From positions 94,770,902 to 94,834,901 of the forward strand of contig JAMXBB010000009.1 in NCBI GenBank assembly GCA_024138015.1: a DNA stretch of 64,000 bases, in the 5' to 3' direction. The notes beneath the pieces are model-generated. The model ran no database searches. It saw only the letters and a program-made list of their open reading frames with translations, and had not been told where the DNA came from. The DNA comes from Lumnitzera littorea (Eukaryota > Streptophyta > Magnoliopsida > Myrtales > Combretaceae). Position numbers and translations under genes: made by a program. Positions within the stretch are counted from its first letter, which is position 1. Each line of letters begins with the position of its first letter. Below, piece after piece: positions 43,900 through 55,741 of this stretch.

Positions 43900-44540
43900 A
43901 CCCAAGACAATTTCGTCTTAAAGTTAAGATAGCACTCCTATGAGCAAGCAATAGAAACACTTATAAAACTATGATAGCACTCCAAGGGAGTAGGAAATCC
44001 TAAAACTAGGACAAGTGAAACAATGCTCCTATGAATAGGTGATCTTAAAACTTTTAAAACTAGGACAACACTCTAATGAGTATGCAATCCTAAAATGAGG
44101 ACAATTAGGACAATGTTCCTATTAGCAGGTGATCCTAAAACTTTTAAAATTAGAATAACATGCCAATGAGCAGGCAATCACGAAACTTTTTGAAACTAAG
44201 ATAATGCTCTCATGAGCAAGCAATTATTGAACCTTTTAAAAATAAGACAGCACTCCTATGAGCAAGTGATTATATGATTTATTAAAAAAACTAGGATAAC
44301 GCTCCTATGAGCAGTTGATCCTAAAACTTTGACAACTAGAACAATAATCCTATAAGAAGGCACTCATGTGACTTTTTAAAATAACCATGAGGAGGTGATC
44401 CTAAAACTTTTAAAACTAGGACAATTCTCTTATAAGCACTCAATCTTAAAACTTTGATAACTAGGATAGCGCTCCAACGAGCAAGTGATCCTAAAACTTT
44501 TAAAAGTGGACAACACTACCATGAGCATATGATCCATGGG
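43900..44540 (+). repeat. Tandem repeat, about 50-60-bp unit, about 11 copies
   Basis: The unit consensus is gatcctaaaacttttaaaa, ctaggacaacactcc, tatgagcaagt. It appears, diverged, from about 43900 to 44540. It is probably a 3' UTR array of the TAT element. Confidence 0.8.
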
Positions 44541-45239
44541 AAAAAATATTGAAAACCTTTTATGATGAATTAGCAAACATAAGGATAAAGTCTCCTAATT
44601 TTGAATCGACAAAACTGGACCTAATTATCTTAGGGTAGATAGAATAATGAGTTGTACATAGCTAGATCTCCTAAATTAAGAATGGGATGAGTGATATTGA
44701 TTGCTAGTGAGAACATATGGATTCAAGGAATCTTCCAAATGACACTAACATTTTGACTCATCATCGAATGTAACAGACTTAGCTAGTAGGCTCGACAAAG
44801 ATATTTAGTGGCTATTTTTTCCCTTTTTATTCTTTATATTTTTATGAAGATTTACTAATAAGTATGGGTTTTTCATAAGCTTCAAGTATTCCTACTAAGC
44901 AATAAGTGCTTCTAGTCATCCATGACAACTTTTGTGTATGGAATTTGCTCAACCATATCATTAGGAATTATCTTTTCCATGGAGGCTTTGACCTTTTCTT
45001 TTTAGGGAAATGTTCTTCAAACATGAGATGAATGACTTAAGGCAGTCCTTTTAAGGACTTTCATGCTTTCCTTTATTGTCAATAGGCATCTCATTGTTAA
45101 TTAGTTTAGTCTAAGAGGACTTCTTCACACTTTCAATTTAGATTTCACTCATGACTACTATTCTAAAATTATAATTCATCTTATAAGTGAGACGCTTTTA
45201 AATAATCTGTTAGGTCTTTTTTTTTTTTAATACAACATA

Positions 45240-46813
45240 GGCTTTTCGTTATTGGTGTCAAGCTTGAATTTTTGGGCTTTTTTGTTTCCTTAACATAATT
45301 AATATTAAAACCTACCAATTTAATATGTTTTAATATTAACCCTTCACTAAGAATTAAGGAAACTAGGTTTTCCTTTGATTTTGAAAAAAATTTGGAATAC
45401 CACTTAACCAAGGTCGAGACAAAAGTTAAGTTATAATCAATTGAGTATATTAGTTATAACTTAGCTATTAGGCTGCATAAAAATCGATTTTAGAAACAGT
45501 TTTTGGAAATTAGAGGTTTTGGATCTGAAAGCTAACTTATTAAACCCTAAATGGATACTATCTTAACCTTTCAAATTTAAATTTATTTTTTGATACACTG
45601 TTTTAAATTGAAGGAACAAATTCTATTTTACAAGTAAAGAAGTAACAAATTAAACTTATTTACAAAAGAATAAAAATGAAAAAAAAAGACTAATCATTTA
45701 CAAAGGGGAATAAATAAATTTTTTTGTAGTTTAAGTCACCCCGTAATTGCGTACGGGTGCTTACATTATTACTATTCAAAATCAGACTTCCATAATTTGT
45801 TTTCTGTTAATGTTAGCGAGTTAATTTTCCTTTTTTACTTTTCAAAATTGGTTAGGTTTAAGTTTTTTACCCATTTAATTTTGCTTAAGAAAAAAGGAAA
45901 AGTAACCTCAAGAGGTCACTAATTTTATTCATTAAAAAAAAAATCCTAATTTTGATAAGAGGGATTATTTCTTTTTATTTTTTGGAAACATGGATATTTT
46001 TCTAAGTGTTAAATAATGCTTTTCTGTTATCATTTCTTTATTTGCTTATTATTTTATTATTGAAGAATTGTAAAATTTTCAAAAGAGGGACTAAGAGAAA
46101 GGGAAAAATATTTTTCTTTTCATTTTCCCTTTTTATTTTCACTTCTTCTTTTGTCTCTTTTAATATATTTTACATAAAACAAGATAAATAAATTTATATA
46201 AAAAATCATAAATAAAGAACAATAGAGGGGTTAGGCTAAGGAAATCAATGCATGGACAAGATTAGTTTGGAGCTCTTGTTCGAATTGGGTTCAAGTCGAA
46301 TTTAGCACTGCTGGGTTCAGTCATCACGTGATCACCATGTGACCAATAGAGGAGTAGCTCTAGGCAATGGTAAGTAGCTCTAGGAAATGGTAGACGTCTC
46401 CTAGGCGATGCTAGATGTCTCCTAAGCAATTTTAAGCACTTAAATGATTGAGAAAGGATAGATTCATGAAATTCTTAATGACAAATGGGGATCTAAGAGT
46501 AGTACCTCGCGATTTTGTGGTGGCTTTGTAGTGTTTTGAAGTGTGGCCAACGTGTAAGGTAGTTGTTGGAACTCAAAAAGATGTTGGGTTTGTGTTTTTG
46601 AGTGTGCTAAAGTAAGCCATGATGGCCATTTGGGTCAAGAAGGGGTGAAATTGCTAGTTCTGTGGTAGTGGTGTTAGGCATTTAGGGTTCAAAGTGAGGT
46701 GGTGGAACCAGCATCTGAGCTTATAGCGAATTATGAGAGTAGTGGGGATTCATAGCTCACTATTTGAGGAAGTTATTGGAAATGTTATTTTATCTTGAAA
46801 ATGGTAGAAGGAA
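45240..46813 (-). mobile_element. LTR G, distal part (Ogre/TAT type), interrupted by TAT-E
   Basis: It has the standard TAT LTR end block: a taatattaaaacctaccaatttaatat... stretch and a ccacttaaccaaggtcgag block, as at 40.2, 46.9, 50.5 and 61.4 kb. It reaches the middle of the LTR (46260-46800) and stops where TAT-E begins. The missing part resumes at 63559. No TAT PBS lies below 45240, so G may be a solo LTR. Confidence 0.6.
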
Positions 46814-48740
46814 AAGTTTTGAGTTGGGTTTTTCACTCTTGGTTTTTTTTATAAACTAATTTTCTCTAAATCGATCAGTATTAAACCCTACCCATTTAAC
46901 ATTGACTCTTAACTAGGGTTCAAAGAAAATTGGCTTTTATTTTGAAAGTGTATTAAAGTCGTCACTCGACTAGAGTAAAAAAAAAAGTTAAGTTATAACC
47001 AATTTAGTAGTTTTGTTATAACTTAGTTATTAGTCTATCAATTAAATCTGGATTCGGGGGTTAGGTTTTTTTAAACCTTTATGCGTACCGTTAACTTTTC
47101 AAATTTAACCTTATCCTTAAAAATCATTTTTCAATTCTATAAAGCAAAAACTCAATTATTAGTTACTTTAATTTAGATAACTTAAGTAATCTAAACTAAA
47201 AAAAGGAAAATTAGATTTTTTATATTTTTATTGTAGCCTTGTAGGTGCTTACATACTAAAAAAAAAACATTAGTGGGTTGACTGATTTTAGTTCCAAAAA
47301 AGGTTGAGTTTACATATTTACCTGGTTCTATTTATTGAAGGAAAATTTCCCAAATGGTCTTAGTCAATGTTTTATTTTTAGAAACTTTAAAATAGTCTTA
47401 ATTTAGGAGAGGTCTATTTGTTTTTATTTTTTGGAAAACCCAATTTTTCTAAGTGTCAAAACGGTTTTTACCAACTTATTTAATTATTTTTAATATCTTT
47501 TTTATTTATTTCTTATTTATCTATTTCTATTAAACTAAATAAGAAAATAAAAGACTCCCTTTTTTCTTTTTCTTGTTGTCCTTCTCTTTTTTTTTTCCTT
47601 CTTTCTCTCATTTTTTTTTATTTTTACAAGTATATGGATAAAAGGAAAAAAAAAATAAAAAAATAAAAAAAAATAAATTCAAAAAAGAAATTATAGTCTG
47701 GATTAGGCTTGGGTAAGCTTAGGTTGGCTTAAGTCGACTGCGGTTAACTTGTACGGCTCGGATTGGTTTAGCCGGCTCAAGGTTGGCAGTTGGCTTTGTT
47801 CGGCTTGTATGGCTCGAATCAACTACAAAAGTTAAATCAAAGTGTTTTACTTGGGGTTTTGAGGTATGAGGATTCCAATAGTGATTTTCCCCATTAATGA
47901 AAATCGCCATAGAGGAAGCTATGCTAGAGAGAGAAAGGGATTGGGTTAGAGAGAGAAAGCTTTGATTTGCTTTCCTAGAGCGTTTCTAAGCTTGTGTTAT
48001 GTGTTCCTGTATGTTTCTCGACACCTATTTATACAAAATGCAACTCGAACAAGCTTAGAGAGGTCATTAATGGAGAAAATTAGCTATGAATGGAGATGCC
48101 AGATTTTTAGTTTTTTCTCATTTTTGGAGTCATTTTAATATTGAATCTTGACTAAATTCGGACAAAAAATGGGGTGGATTCAAATGTAAGCCATACGTAC
48201 GATACAATTTTACTATTAATTTGGTGAAATTGTGTAATAAATGGGGTGAAAAAATGGCCAAAAACTAAGCACATAAGGAAAGAAAACAAATTGGAAATAA
48301 AAAACTCAAAACGAGACGAAGGAGAAAAGAGGGGTCGTAGACCATGTACGAGGCACGTACCACGAATGCACATGTGTGTTGTAAAGTGCACCTTCTGATC
48401 TTATCTCTTTTAAAAACAGGGTTGAAGGCCCTAGGTTACAACTTATGGACAAGATTTAATCCTGTTCCGATCCCCATCCCCTCCTTTTATATATATTGTA
48501 TACATAATAAAATAAATAAATAGAAATGAAAAACATTAAAGCATGACTCCTAAAAAAATTTTATTATGCTTTTTGTATTATATATATATATATATATTAC
48601 TTATTATTATTATTTTTTGTAAATTTCCTTTTTTTAGGTGCTTTTTCCTATTTTTGTATTTTTCTTAATTTAGGAAATTTTACTCTATTGAGAAAATAAA
48701 ATAAAATAAAAAAGGGGCAAAAATTAGGTATTTACTACCA
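46814..48740 (-). mobile_element. TAT-E 3' LTR (about 1.93 kb)
   Basis: On the minus strand it starts TGGTAGTAAATACC at 48740 and ends near 46814 (...CTCAAAACTT). Long near-identical tracts with the 5' LTR include ttataaactaattttct, ctcaattattagttacttta, the tggataaaagga block and the agagagagaaaggga block. It is shorter than the 5' LTR, mainly in the T-rich start region. Confidence 0.8.
48577..48598 (+). repeat. Microsatellite (TA)n in TAT-E 3' LTR
   Basis: A run of alternating T and A. A (TA)n also occurs in the 5' LTR at 63184-63205. Confidence 0.9.
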
Positions 48741-48869
48741 CTTATTGTAGTGAATGGTGAAGTTTGAATAAAACTTTTCCACAAAGACAAAAGAGACACT
48801 ATTTTTGCCCCAAGGGTAAATTTCATTCTAAGAAGTGCTATAGCTATCTTAGGCTCAGTCTATTGGTGT

Positions 48870-49440
48870 TTTGGTGAAGAAATGAAACCTGGCCGTACCA
48901 CTATAGGCTCACTAACCTAGGCAGGGGTGTTTATAAGGGATAAGCAACCTTATGTTGGAATTGATTTGGAGAACCTAGCTGTATCTCTCTAGGCTTACTA
49001 ACCAAGGCAAGAGCATCTCTTAGAGACTAGCAATCTTAAACTGGGATTAATCTGAAGAACCTAGTCGTGCCTCTCTAAGTTCACTAACCTAAGTAAGGGT
49101 ATCTCTCAAGGACTAGCAATCCTAAGTTGGGATTGATTTGGAAAACTTGGTTGTGCCTCTCTAGGCTCATTAATCTAGGTTAAAGCATCTCTCGAGGACT
49201 AACAACCCTAAGCTAGGATTGATTTGGAAAACTTGGTCATGTCTTTCTAGGCTCATTAGCTTAAGCGGGAGCATCCCTCGAGGACTAGCAACCCTAAACT
49301 GGGATTGATCTAGAAAACCTAGTTGTCCTTCTCTAGTCTTACTAAATAGGTGGGAGCGTCTCTCGAGGACTAGTAACCCTAAGTTGTGATTGATTTAGAA
49401 AACCTAACCATGCCTCTCTAGGCTCATTAACCTAAGTGAA
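48870..49440 (+). repeat. Tandem repeat, about 87-bp unit, about 6 copies
   Basis: The unit contains gggattgatttggaaaacct, agtcgtgcctctctaggctc, actaacctaag, gagcatctctcgaggactag and caaccctaa. Copies differ at roughly 10-20% of positions by eye. Confidence 0.85.
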
Positions 49441-49539
49441 ATGGGTAAGCTTGGTCGTACCCCTATTGAGCTGACTAACTAAGGTGGGTGAAGCATTCCT
49501 TGAGTTGGCTAGGACCCTAAGTTGAATGAGAAAACTTGG

Positions 49540-49790
49540 TGAATAGAAGTGCCCTATGGGCATGCTAAAAGAATTTAGTGAACGGAGGTACCCTATGAGT
49601 TAGCTAAGTGAATAGAAGTGCCCTATGGGGTGGCGAAAAGAACTTAGTAAATAGCACCTTATGGGCTCATTAAAGGATAATAAGGAAGAGGATCACCCTA
49701 TGGGCTTGCCTGAGAGAAAATGATGAATAGAAGTGCCCTATTGGCTCGCTAAAAGAGATTGAGTTAAACACCAAATGTAGAAGGTGAGTG
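49540..49790 (+). repeat. Tandem repeat, about 45-55-bp unit, about 5 copies
   Basis: The unit contains gaatagaagtgccctatggg, ctcgctaaaaga and acttagt. Degenerate. Confidence 0.7.
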
Positions 49791-50440
49791 CCTTATAGGT
49801 GGGCTCGAAAGACTGTCAGAAGTAAAAACTAGCCATAATCTAAATGTAAATGCAATCTTCGAAAACCAATGTGCTAACATCATATGGAAGCACCTACCTG
49901 GTCTTATTGATAGTGCCCAAACTATTAAACCTTTTCTTGGAAAGTCCCATCAAAACTAGTCAACTCTTTCTCTGATCCTTTGTTGTCAACCCAATTGATT
50001 TTGATATAGAACCTTTAGGACTTTATTAGCTCTTTTACAGATATCACAAAGATGCCACCCACTTTTTTTGTCTTTTTGGAACCTTTATGAATTGAAGCCT
50101 TTGTTTTCGGCTAATAAATATCTATTATGAGGTGATTGCTTATTTGGATCTTGCACTTCCTTGAAAAATAAACAATAAAACTTCGTGTTAAGGGGTATCA
50201 ATCTATAATAAAGTATTTTAGAGAGTTTTGTCAATTACCAATATTCTACATCTCACTTTTTAACTTCTCTTGTGTTTTTAGTGGAGAAGGTGGTGATTAT
50301 AACATCGACAACTACTATGGATACTAACTTTGCTTGTAGATAATGAAAATTAGACCATAATGGCATTCAAAATGACTAGCATTTCCATATTCTAAGTAAA
50401 AATTTCCATTGACTTCCCATAAGTAGTATAACTTTACAAT

Positions 50441-50445
50441 GTCAT
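50441..50445 (+). repeat. Target-site duplication of solo LTR F, left copy (GTCAT)
   Basis: Identical to 53080-53084 on the other side of LTR F. Confidence 0.8.
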
Positions 50446-53079
50446 TGTTAAGCCTAGTGTTTTTCTTTTCGATTCTTTTTAAATTAAGTCTTCCTTAAAC
50501 TGACCCATACTAAACTTCACCTATTTAATATTGACCCTCAACTAAGGACTAAAGAAAACCATTTTTCAGTTTAAAAATGTATTGGAGTCACGACTTAACC
50601 AGGGTTGGGAAAAAACAGTTAGGTTATAACTAATTGAGTGAATTGGTTATAACTTAGCTATTGATTTATCGATTAAACCAATTTATGAAATAGCTTTTGA
50701 AAACTAAAGATCTAAATTTAGGGGCTAATTTATTAAACCCTTAACAAGTACTACTTTCTAACTTTCCAATTTTAAATTTGCCTTTCAATAATATCCTTTT
50801 TCAGTTTCTAAACGGCTAATCATATTACATACAACTAATTTGATTAATTTACACAAATATTCACAAAAATGGAAAAAATAAAACTTTCAATATTTTAAAT
50901 TGTCCCATGCGTACGTGTGCATATGTACCTACTATTTGGGATTAGACTTTCGTAGTTCATTTACCAAAAAGATAGTGGGTTGAATAGATATTAATGTTTT
51001 GAAAACTAGTTAGGTTTACGTTTTTACCTGTTTTGATTTATTTAAGAAAATTTCCTAAAGGGTTCTAACTAAGGCTTTATTTTGTAAAATTCTAAATAGG
51101 GTCCTAATTTTGAAAAATGATAAATTGCTTTCATTTATTTGAAAAATAATTTTTCTAAGTGATATGGTAACTTTATCATTATTTTATTTTTATTATTTAC
51201 TTTTTATTTTTATTTTTGGTTCTTTAGGTTAAAATGTGAAAAATAAAAATAAAACTAAACTAAATAATTCTTCCCTTTTTTCGTTTTTCCTTTTTTCGAT
51301 TTTTCTCTTTTTCCTTTTCCCTTTTTTTTACTTCTTTTTCTTTCTTTTTCTTAATTATTTACAAAATGCAAAAATAAACTAAAATAATAAAGAAACAATA
51401 ATAATAATAAAAAAAAAAGAAATGGGCCAAAACTAGATAACCAAAGCCGGACCAAAATAATAGGGGATGGGTTAGATACGGATCTCTAGAGTAGGTTGGG
51501 TTGGGTGGAGCTCCCGCATGGGTTGGATGCGGGTCGTATACAATAGTTACTTATGGACGTGCTTGGAGTAGATGCAAGTATTGAATTGAGTGGGAAAAGA
51601 CTTTTTGGTGAGTTTTCGATTGGGATTAGGGGGTGTAGGTATGATGCCATGGCATAACTCAACCGTTGCTAGTGGTTAGTGGGGTTTATCGCTGTGGTAG
51701 GTTCGTTCGCTTAGTGTTTAGGGTATTGGCAGTTTTCAGGCTGGGTGCTTAGATAAAGGAGGGAATGGCTCTAGGTTTAGTTGAAGGGGTTAAGGTCGAT
51801 TGGTGTTTGTGTAGAAGTAGCGTGCGATGGAGATTAGGTTTTGGGTTTGGTAGCCATAGTTGGTTGAGCATAGTTTAGTGTGTTTTGTATGTACTTAACT
51901 ACAGTACAGTGGGCATTGCATGCGGTGTAAAGTTGATATTGTATCAGGGTTGAGTGCTAGTTATTGGTTGAAAGAGGTGGTCGGGGGGAAGTGAGAGAGA
52001 GATGGAGATGGCCGAGAGAGAGAAAGTTCTTTGAAGGTCCAAGAGAAAGAGATCTGTGAGGGTGAGAAAATTGAGAGAGAGAAGGATTTGTGAGGGTGTG
52101 TTTACGTGCTATGGTAAATGGTTGAGAGTGATAGTAGAGAGAGAGAGAGGGTGAATTGAGAGAAAGGATGGAGAGAGAAATTGAGGGTTTGAGAAAGAGT
52201 AACCATAGAGAGAAAGAGGGGGGTCGGTTTCGAGAGAAAGAAGGGGGTTGGTTTCAAGAGAAAGTCGATAGAGATAGTGATAGTGGAGGGAGAGAGAGAG
52301 AGTCCCTTTGTGTGTATGTAAGTAGATGGTGCCTAACCCCCCACCTTGTACATTGTATGTGCATATGTTTGAAAAAATGAATTGCCCCTTACTCTATGTG
52401 TGGCTATCTTTTTTTTAAGAAAAGAAAGAGAGGAAAATAAAAAGTAAAGGGGAGAAGAAAAAGGGGCAAAAAATATTTGTTGTCATGGCAAATCATAAAG
52501 CGCCACGTGGCCCAATGATGGCCTAACATGTGGCCATGCATAGAGTTTGAGAAAGAAAAAGATAAATAACATTTTCATGGATCCAATGAGTTTCAAACTT
52601 GTGATCTCTAGCTAAACCCAATTGCAATGTATATAAGTTTATTTTTTAGGCCGTTAGCCTATACCTTATCCATAGGTGTAATTAAATTATACATATTGAC
52701 TAAGTCTGCTTGAGTTAGACTTGAATTTAAGCTCAAGTCCAACAGTCCTTTATTTAAATTTATTTAAATTAAAAATCTATTCTATTTAAATTACCTAATT
52801 TTTTTTATTATTTTCTAAATTCCTTATTTTTTTTCAATTTTTTTCTACTTTTTGTGGCTTTTCAAATTTTTTATATATTTTTCTACATTTCTTATTTTTT
52901 GTGTTTTTTTTTTCCTATTTTCCTTATTTTTTGTATTTTCTTGAATTTCATATTTTTGGGGTCTTCTTTAATATTTTTTCTTTTGTTTTTTTCTTTTGTA
53001 TTTTTCTTAATTTAGGACCCTTTAACCTATTATAAAAAAAATAGGGGTATGGGGGTGCAAAAATGAGGGATCTATAGTC
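50446..53079 (-). mobile_element. Solo LTR F (Ogre/TAT type, 2.63 kb) in TAT-E pol
   Basis: On the minus strand it runs from GACTATAGATCCC at 53079 (the expected initial T is lost) to ...CACTAGGCTTAACA at 50446. It has the TAT LTR end block at 50480-50770 and the T-rich start block at 52800-53030. Both sides carry GTCAT. Counting that duplication once, the pol frame on the two sides is continuous, which shows an insertion into the last codons of pol. No internal sequence is present, so it is a solo LTR from LTR-LTR recombination. It resembles the TAT-E LTRs only at family level. Confidence 0.85.
52130..52320 (+). repeat. GA-rich low-complexity stretch in LTR F
   Basis: Many gagaga/gagagaaag runs. 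The frame 52156-52380 here is a product of the low complexity, not a gene. A similar, shorter GA block is in the TAT-E LTRs (47930, 62600). Confidence 0.85.
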
Positions 53080-53084
53080 GTCAT
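53080..53084 (+). repeat. Target-site duplication of solo LTR F, right copy (GTCAT)
   Basis: Identical to 50441-50445. Confidence 0.8.
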
Positions 53085-54405
53085 TTATGGGATCTCTCAA
53101 ATTTGGACTATCCATTTAAGACAAAATTAAAGCCCCTGTAGGTACTACTCGCTTAACAACATAAGGGCCTCTATAATTGGGAGCAAATTTCCCTCTAAAA
53201 TCTTGTGCATTGGGGAGAGCCTTTCTTAACACCAGATCAACTTCTTTGAAGTTTTGGGGTTGTACCCTCTTGTTGAAAGCTATGCCATTCTTTGTTGATA
53301 ACACTGATTATGACACAAGGTTGTCAATCTCTTATCATCAGTCAGATTCAAATGCTCAATGCATTTCCTTACCCAATTAGCTTCGTCCAACTGAGTTTCT
53401 AATAGTACCCTAAGCAAAGGGATCTCAACCTCTACTAGTAACACTGCTTCAGTACTACATGCCAAAGAGTAAGGTATTGCCCCAATCGATGTTCTGATGG
53501 AAGTTTAATAGGCCATAAGTACGAATGGCAATATCTCATGCCAGTCCTTATATGTAATGGCCCTTTTTTCTATGATTCTTTTAAGGTTTTTGTTGGTTGC
53601 TTCAACTGCTCCATTCATTTGGGGTCGATAAGGAGTAGAGTTCTTGTAAATGATTTTGAACCATCGGCACAATTTTGACATAAGCTTGTTGTTGAGATTG
53701 GTGCCATTATTAGTGATGGTCGTTTCTAATGTCCCGTATCAAGCCAAGATATCTCTCTTGATGAATTTAGCTATGACACCTTTAGTAATGCTCGAGTAAG
53801 ACGAAGCCTCGACCCATTTGCTAAAATAATCGATGGCAACTAGTATAAAGCGATGTCCATTGGATGCTTTTGGAGTAATCAATCCGATGATATCTATGCC
53901 CTACATTGAAAAAAGCCATGGGTATTGAGAGTGTGTTTAGTTCTTGAGGTAGGGCGTTCATCTTATTTGCATAAACTTGGTATAAGTGACAATGCCTAAC
54001 GTGTTTGATGCAATCACCTTCCATTATTGACCAGTAGTATCTTAGCTTCATAATTTTCTTAGCCAGCATGTAACCGTTCATATGAGGGCTATACAATCCT
54101 TCGTGTACTTCTTCCAACAACAACTCAAGTTCTTCGTCGTCTACACATCTTAGAAGTGTATCGTCAAAAGAACATCGATACAAAGTGGACTCACTTATTA
54201 AGAATTGAGTAGTCAATCTCCTAATCATCCTTCTGTCCTTTATTTCAGCCTCTTTAGGGTATGTGTCTTTTTGTAGGAAATTTTTAACATTATGGTACCA
54301 TAGCTTTTGGTCATTCGTACCCTCAATTGCTAGATAGAAGGCAGGCTTGTTTTCAATTTCAATAGTGGGGGGTTGAATCTCAGCTCCACCAGATATTTGG
54401 ATCAA
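53085..54405 (-). pseudogene. TAT-E integrase, decayed
   Basis: The N-terminal zinc-binding region reads His-Glu-Gly-Leu ... Pro-His-Met-Asn-Gly ... Asp-Cys-Ile-Lys-His-Val-Arg-His-Cys-His-Leu-Tyr, HHCC with the last Cys changed to Tyr. After a frameshift near 53900 the core reads Ile-Asp-Ile-Ile-Gly (first Asp kept), Ile-Leu-Val-Ala-Ile-Asp-Tyr-Phe-Ser-Lys-Trp-Val-Glu-Ala, and Thr-Ile-Thr-Asn-Asn-Gly-Thr (the second Asp is Asn; about 53705-53716). Then comes Met-Asn-Gly-Ala-Val-Glu-Ala (Glu kept). In-frame stops lie near 53745 and 53505. The C-terminal strand (53116-53304) ends at a stop, and family residues continue past it up to LTR F. Confidence 0.9.
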
Positions 54406-54976
54406 AGATGCTAGAGTGGGTAAGGCATCGGCAAATTGATTCTAAGTCCTTGATACATGATTGAAGGTGATTTCTTTGAATTTCTCTATCAACTCAATCA
54501 AGTACTGGTAATAAGGTACTAGTTTAGGATCCCTCATCCTTTAATCTCCTTGAGCTTGGCCAATAATCAGGGAAGAGTCCCTTTACACTTCTAATTCTTG
54601 AATATCTTTATTTAAAGCCATTTTGAGTCCCATGATGCATGCTTCGTAGTTAGTGATATTATTAGTGTATGGAAAAATGAGCCTTATAGCCACAGGGTAT
54701 TGAGTACTTTTAAGGGATATCAGTATTGCCCCAATTCTACACCCGGAGATACCTTACAGATTTTGGTAATATTGCTAAGTATAGCATTGAAGGCTTCCTA
54801 GGTTTTGGAGCCACCAAAGTTGGAGGGTTCATGAGGTACTCTTTGATTGTCGTAAAGGCTTGCTCACATTCTTTGTTTCAATTGATCTTGACGTTCTTTT
54901 TCAATAATTTAGACAAGGGATGACACTTGTCTGTGAGTTGAGATATGAACTGAGCTATGTAGTTTAAACGACTTAA
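54406..54976 (-). pseudogene. TAT-E RNase H domain, heavily decayed
   Basis: From the RT junction the minus strand reads Leu-Asn-Tyr-Ile-Ala-Gln-Phe-Ile-Ser-Gln-Leu-Thr, Cys-His-Pro-Leu-Ser-Lys-Leu-Leu-Lys-Lys, Trp-Asn-Lys-Glu-Cys-Glu-Gln-Ala-Phe, and Pro-Pro-Thr-Leu-Val-Ala-Pro, the normal RT-RNase H connection. Past about 54720 the frame shifts repeatedly and the catalytic residues cannot be read with confidence. Confidence 0.75.
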
Positions 54977-55741
54977 TTAACCTCTGATTTCTTTGAGTGT
55001 ACATAAAGGGGGCAAGTTAACTATTGCTTTGACTTTGTCAGGGTCTACTTCGATGCCCCTTTGGTTGATTATAAAACCCAATAATTTTCCTGACGTTACT
55101 CCAAAGGTACATTTCTCTAGGTTGAGCTTCAACTGGAATTTTCTCAACTTATCAAATAATCTCCTCAGATTATCTACATGATTTTCTTCTTCCTTATACT
55201 TTGTAATCATATCATTAACATATACTTTAACTTCTTTATGCATCATGTCGTGAAACATTGCTACCATGGCCTTTTGATAGGTTATCCCTGCATTTTTGAG
55301 TTTGAAAGGCATTACTTTGTAGCAAAATGTACCCTAAGTTGTGATAAGTATTGTTTTGGCTTTATCTTCTTTGGACATTTGAATTTGATTATATTTGAAG
55401 AATCCATCCATGAAAGAGAAAATATGATTTCTAACTATGTTATCGACCAAGACATCGATATGGGGCAAGGGGAAATTATCTTTAGGGGTTGCTTGATTAA
55501 TTTCTCAAAAATCTATGCACATTCTAACTTTTCTATTCTTCTTCGTTACTAACACTATGTTAGCTACCCATTTAGGATAATCAAATACCTCAATGAAACT
55601 AACCTCCAGTAATTTTCTAACTTCTTCCTTAATCTTCAATGGGACATTCAGTCGAAACCTTCTTAACTTTTGTTTCTTAGGTTTGATATCCTTTCGTGTG
55701 GGTAAGCGATGGACTATGATTAATCGATCCAATCCAAGCAT
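54977..55741 (-). pseudogene. TAT-E reverse transcriptase, decayed
   Basis: Minus-strand motifs in order: Glu-Val-Arg-Lys-Leu-Leu-Glu-Val-Ser-Phe-Ile, Val-Ala-Asn-Ile-Val-Leu-Val-Thr-Lys-Lys-Asn, Val-Arg-Met-Cys-Ile-Asp-Phe (catalytic Asp kept), a lightly broken middle, Met-Pro-Phe-Lys-Leu-Lys-Asn-Ala-Gly, and Tyr-Val-Asn-Asp-Met-Ile at 55205-55222, where the family has Tyr-Val-Asp-Asp. The first Asp of the catalytic pair is Asn (codon 55214-55216), a G-to-A change. Then Leu-Asn-Leu-Glu-Lys-Cys-Thr-Phe-Gly-Val and Leu-Gly-Phe-Ile follow. The usual 'His-Glu ... Gly-Ile-Glu-Val-Asp-Pro-Asp-Lys' end is good. Confidence 0.9.

Larger units (their letters stand above)
43206..45239 (-). mobile_element. 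3' UTR of TAT-H with tandem repeats
   Basis: It lies upstream (minus strand) of LTR H, where Ogre/TAT elements carry a long non-coding stretch. No coding domain. It holds two repeat arrays (43310-43600 and 43900-44540). The boundary at 45239 is the end of LTR G. Confidence 0.55.
48741..50440 (-). mobile_element. TAT-E 3' UTR with tandem repeats, and last codons of pol
   Basis: It lies between pol and the 3' LTR. Directly below solo LTR F (50400-50440) the minus strand continues the pol C-terminus (Asp-Ile-Val-Lys ... Tyr-Tyr, like the family end). The remainder is non-coding and includes two arrays (48870-49440 and 49540-49790). Confidence 0.7.

Noticed and set aside
49000..49440. CRISPR-like array
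   Set aside because: The repeats are long, contiguous and diverged, without unique spacers. This is a retroelement 3' UTR tandem array in a plant.
52156..52380. Arg/Glu-rich 74-codon frame
   Set aside because: It comes from a GA-repeat tract inside LTR F.
50446..53079. LTR F as the true 3' LTR of TAT-E
   Set aside because: It is flanked by a perfect GTCAT duplication lying within pol codons, and it resembles the TAT-E 5' LTR less than 46814-48740 does.
55178..55552. 124-codon plus-strand frame as a gene
   Set aside because: It is antisense to the TAT-E RT domain, with an AT-driven Phe/Ile-rich composition. A shadow frame.
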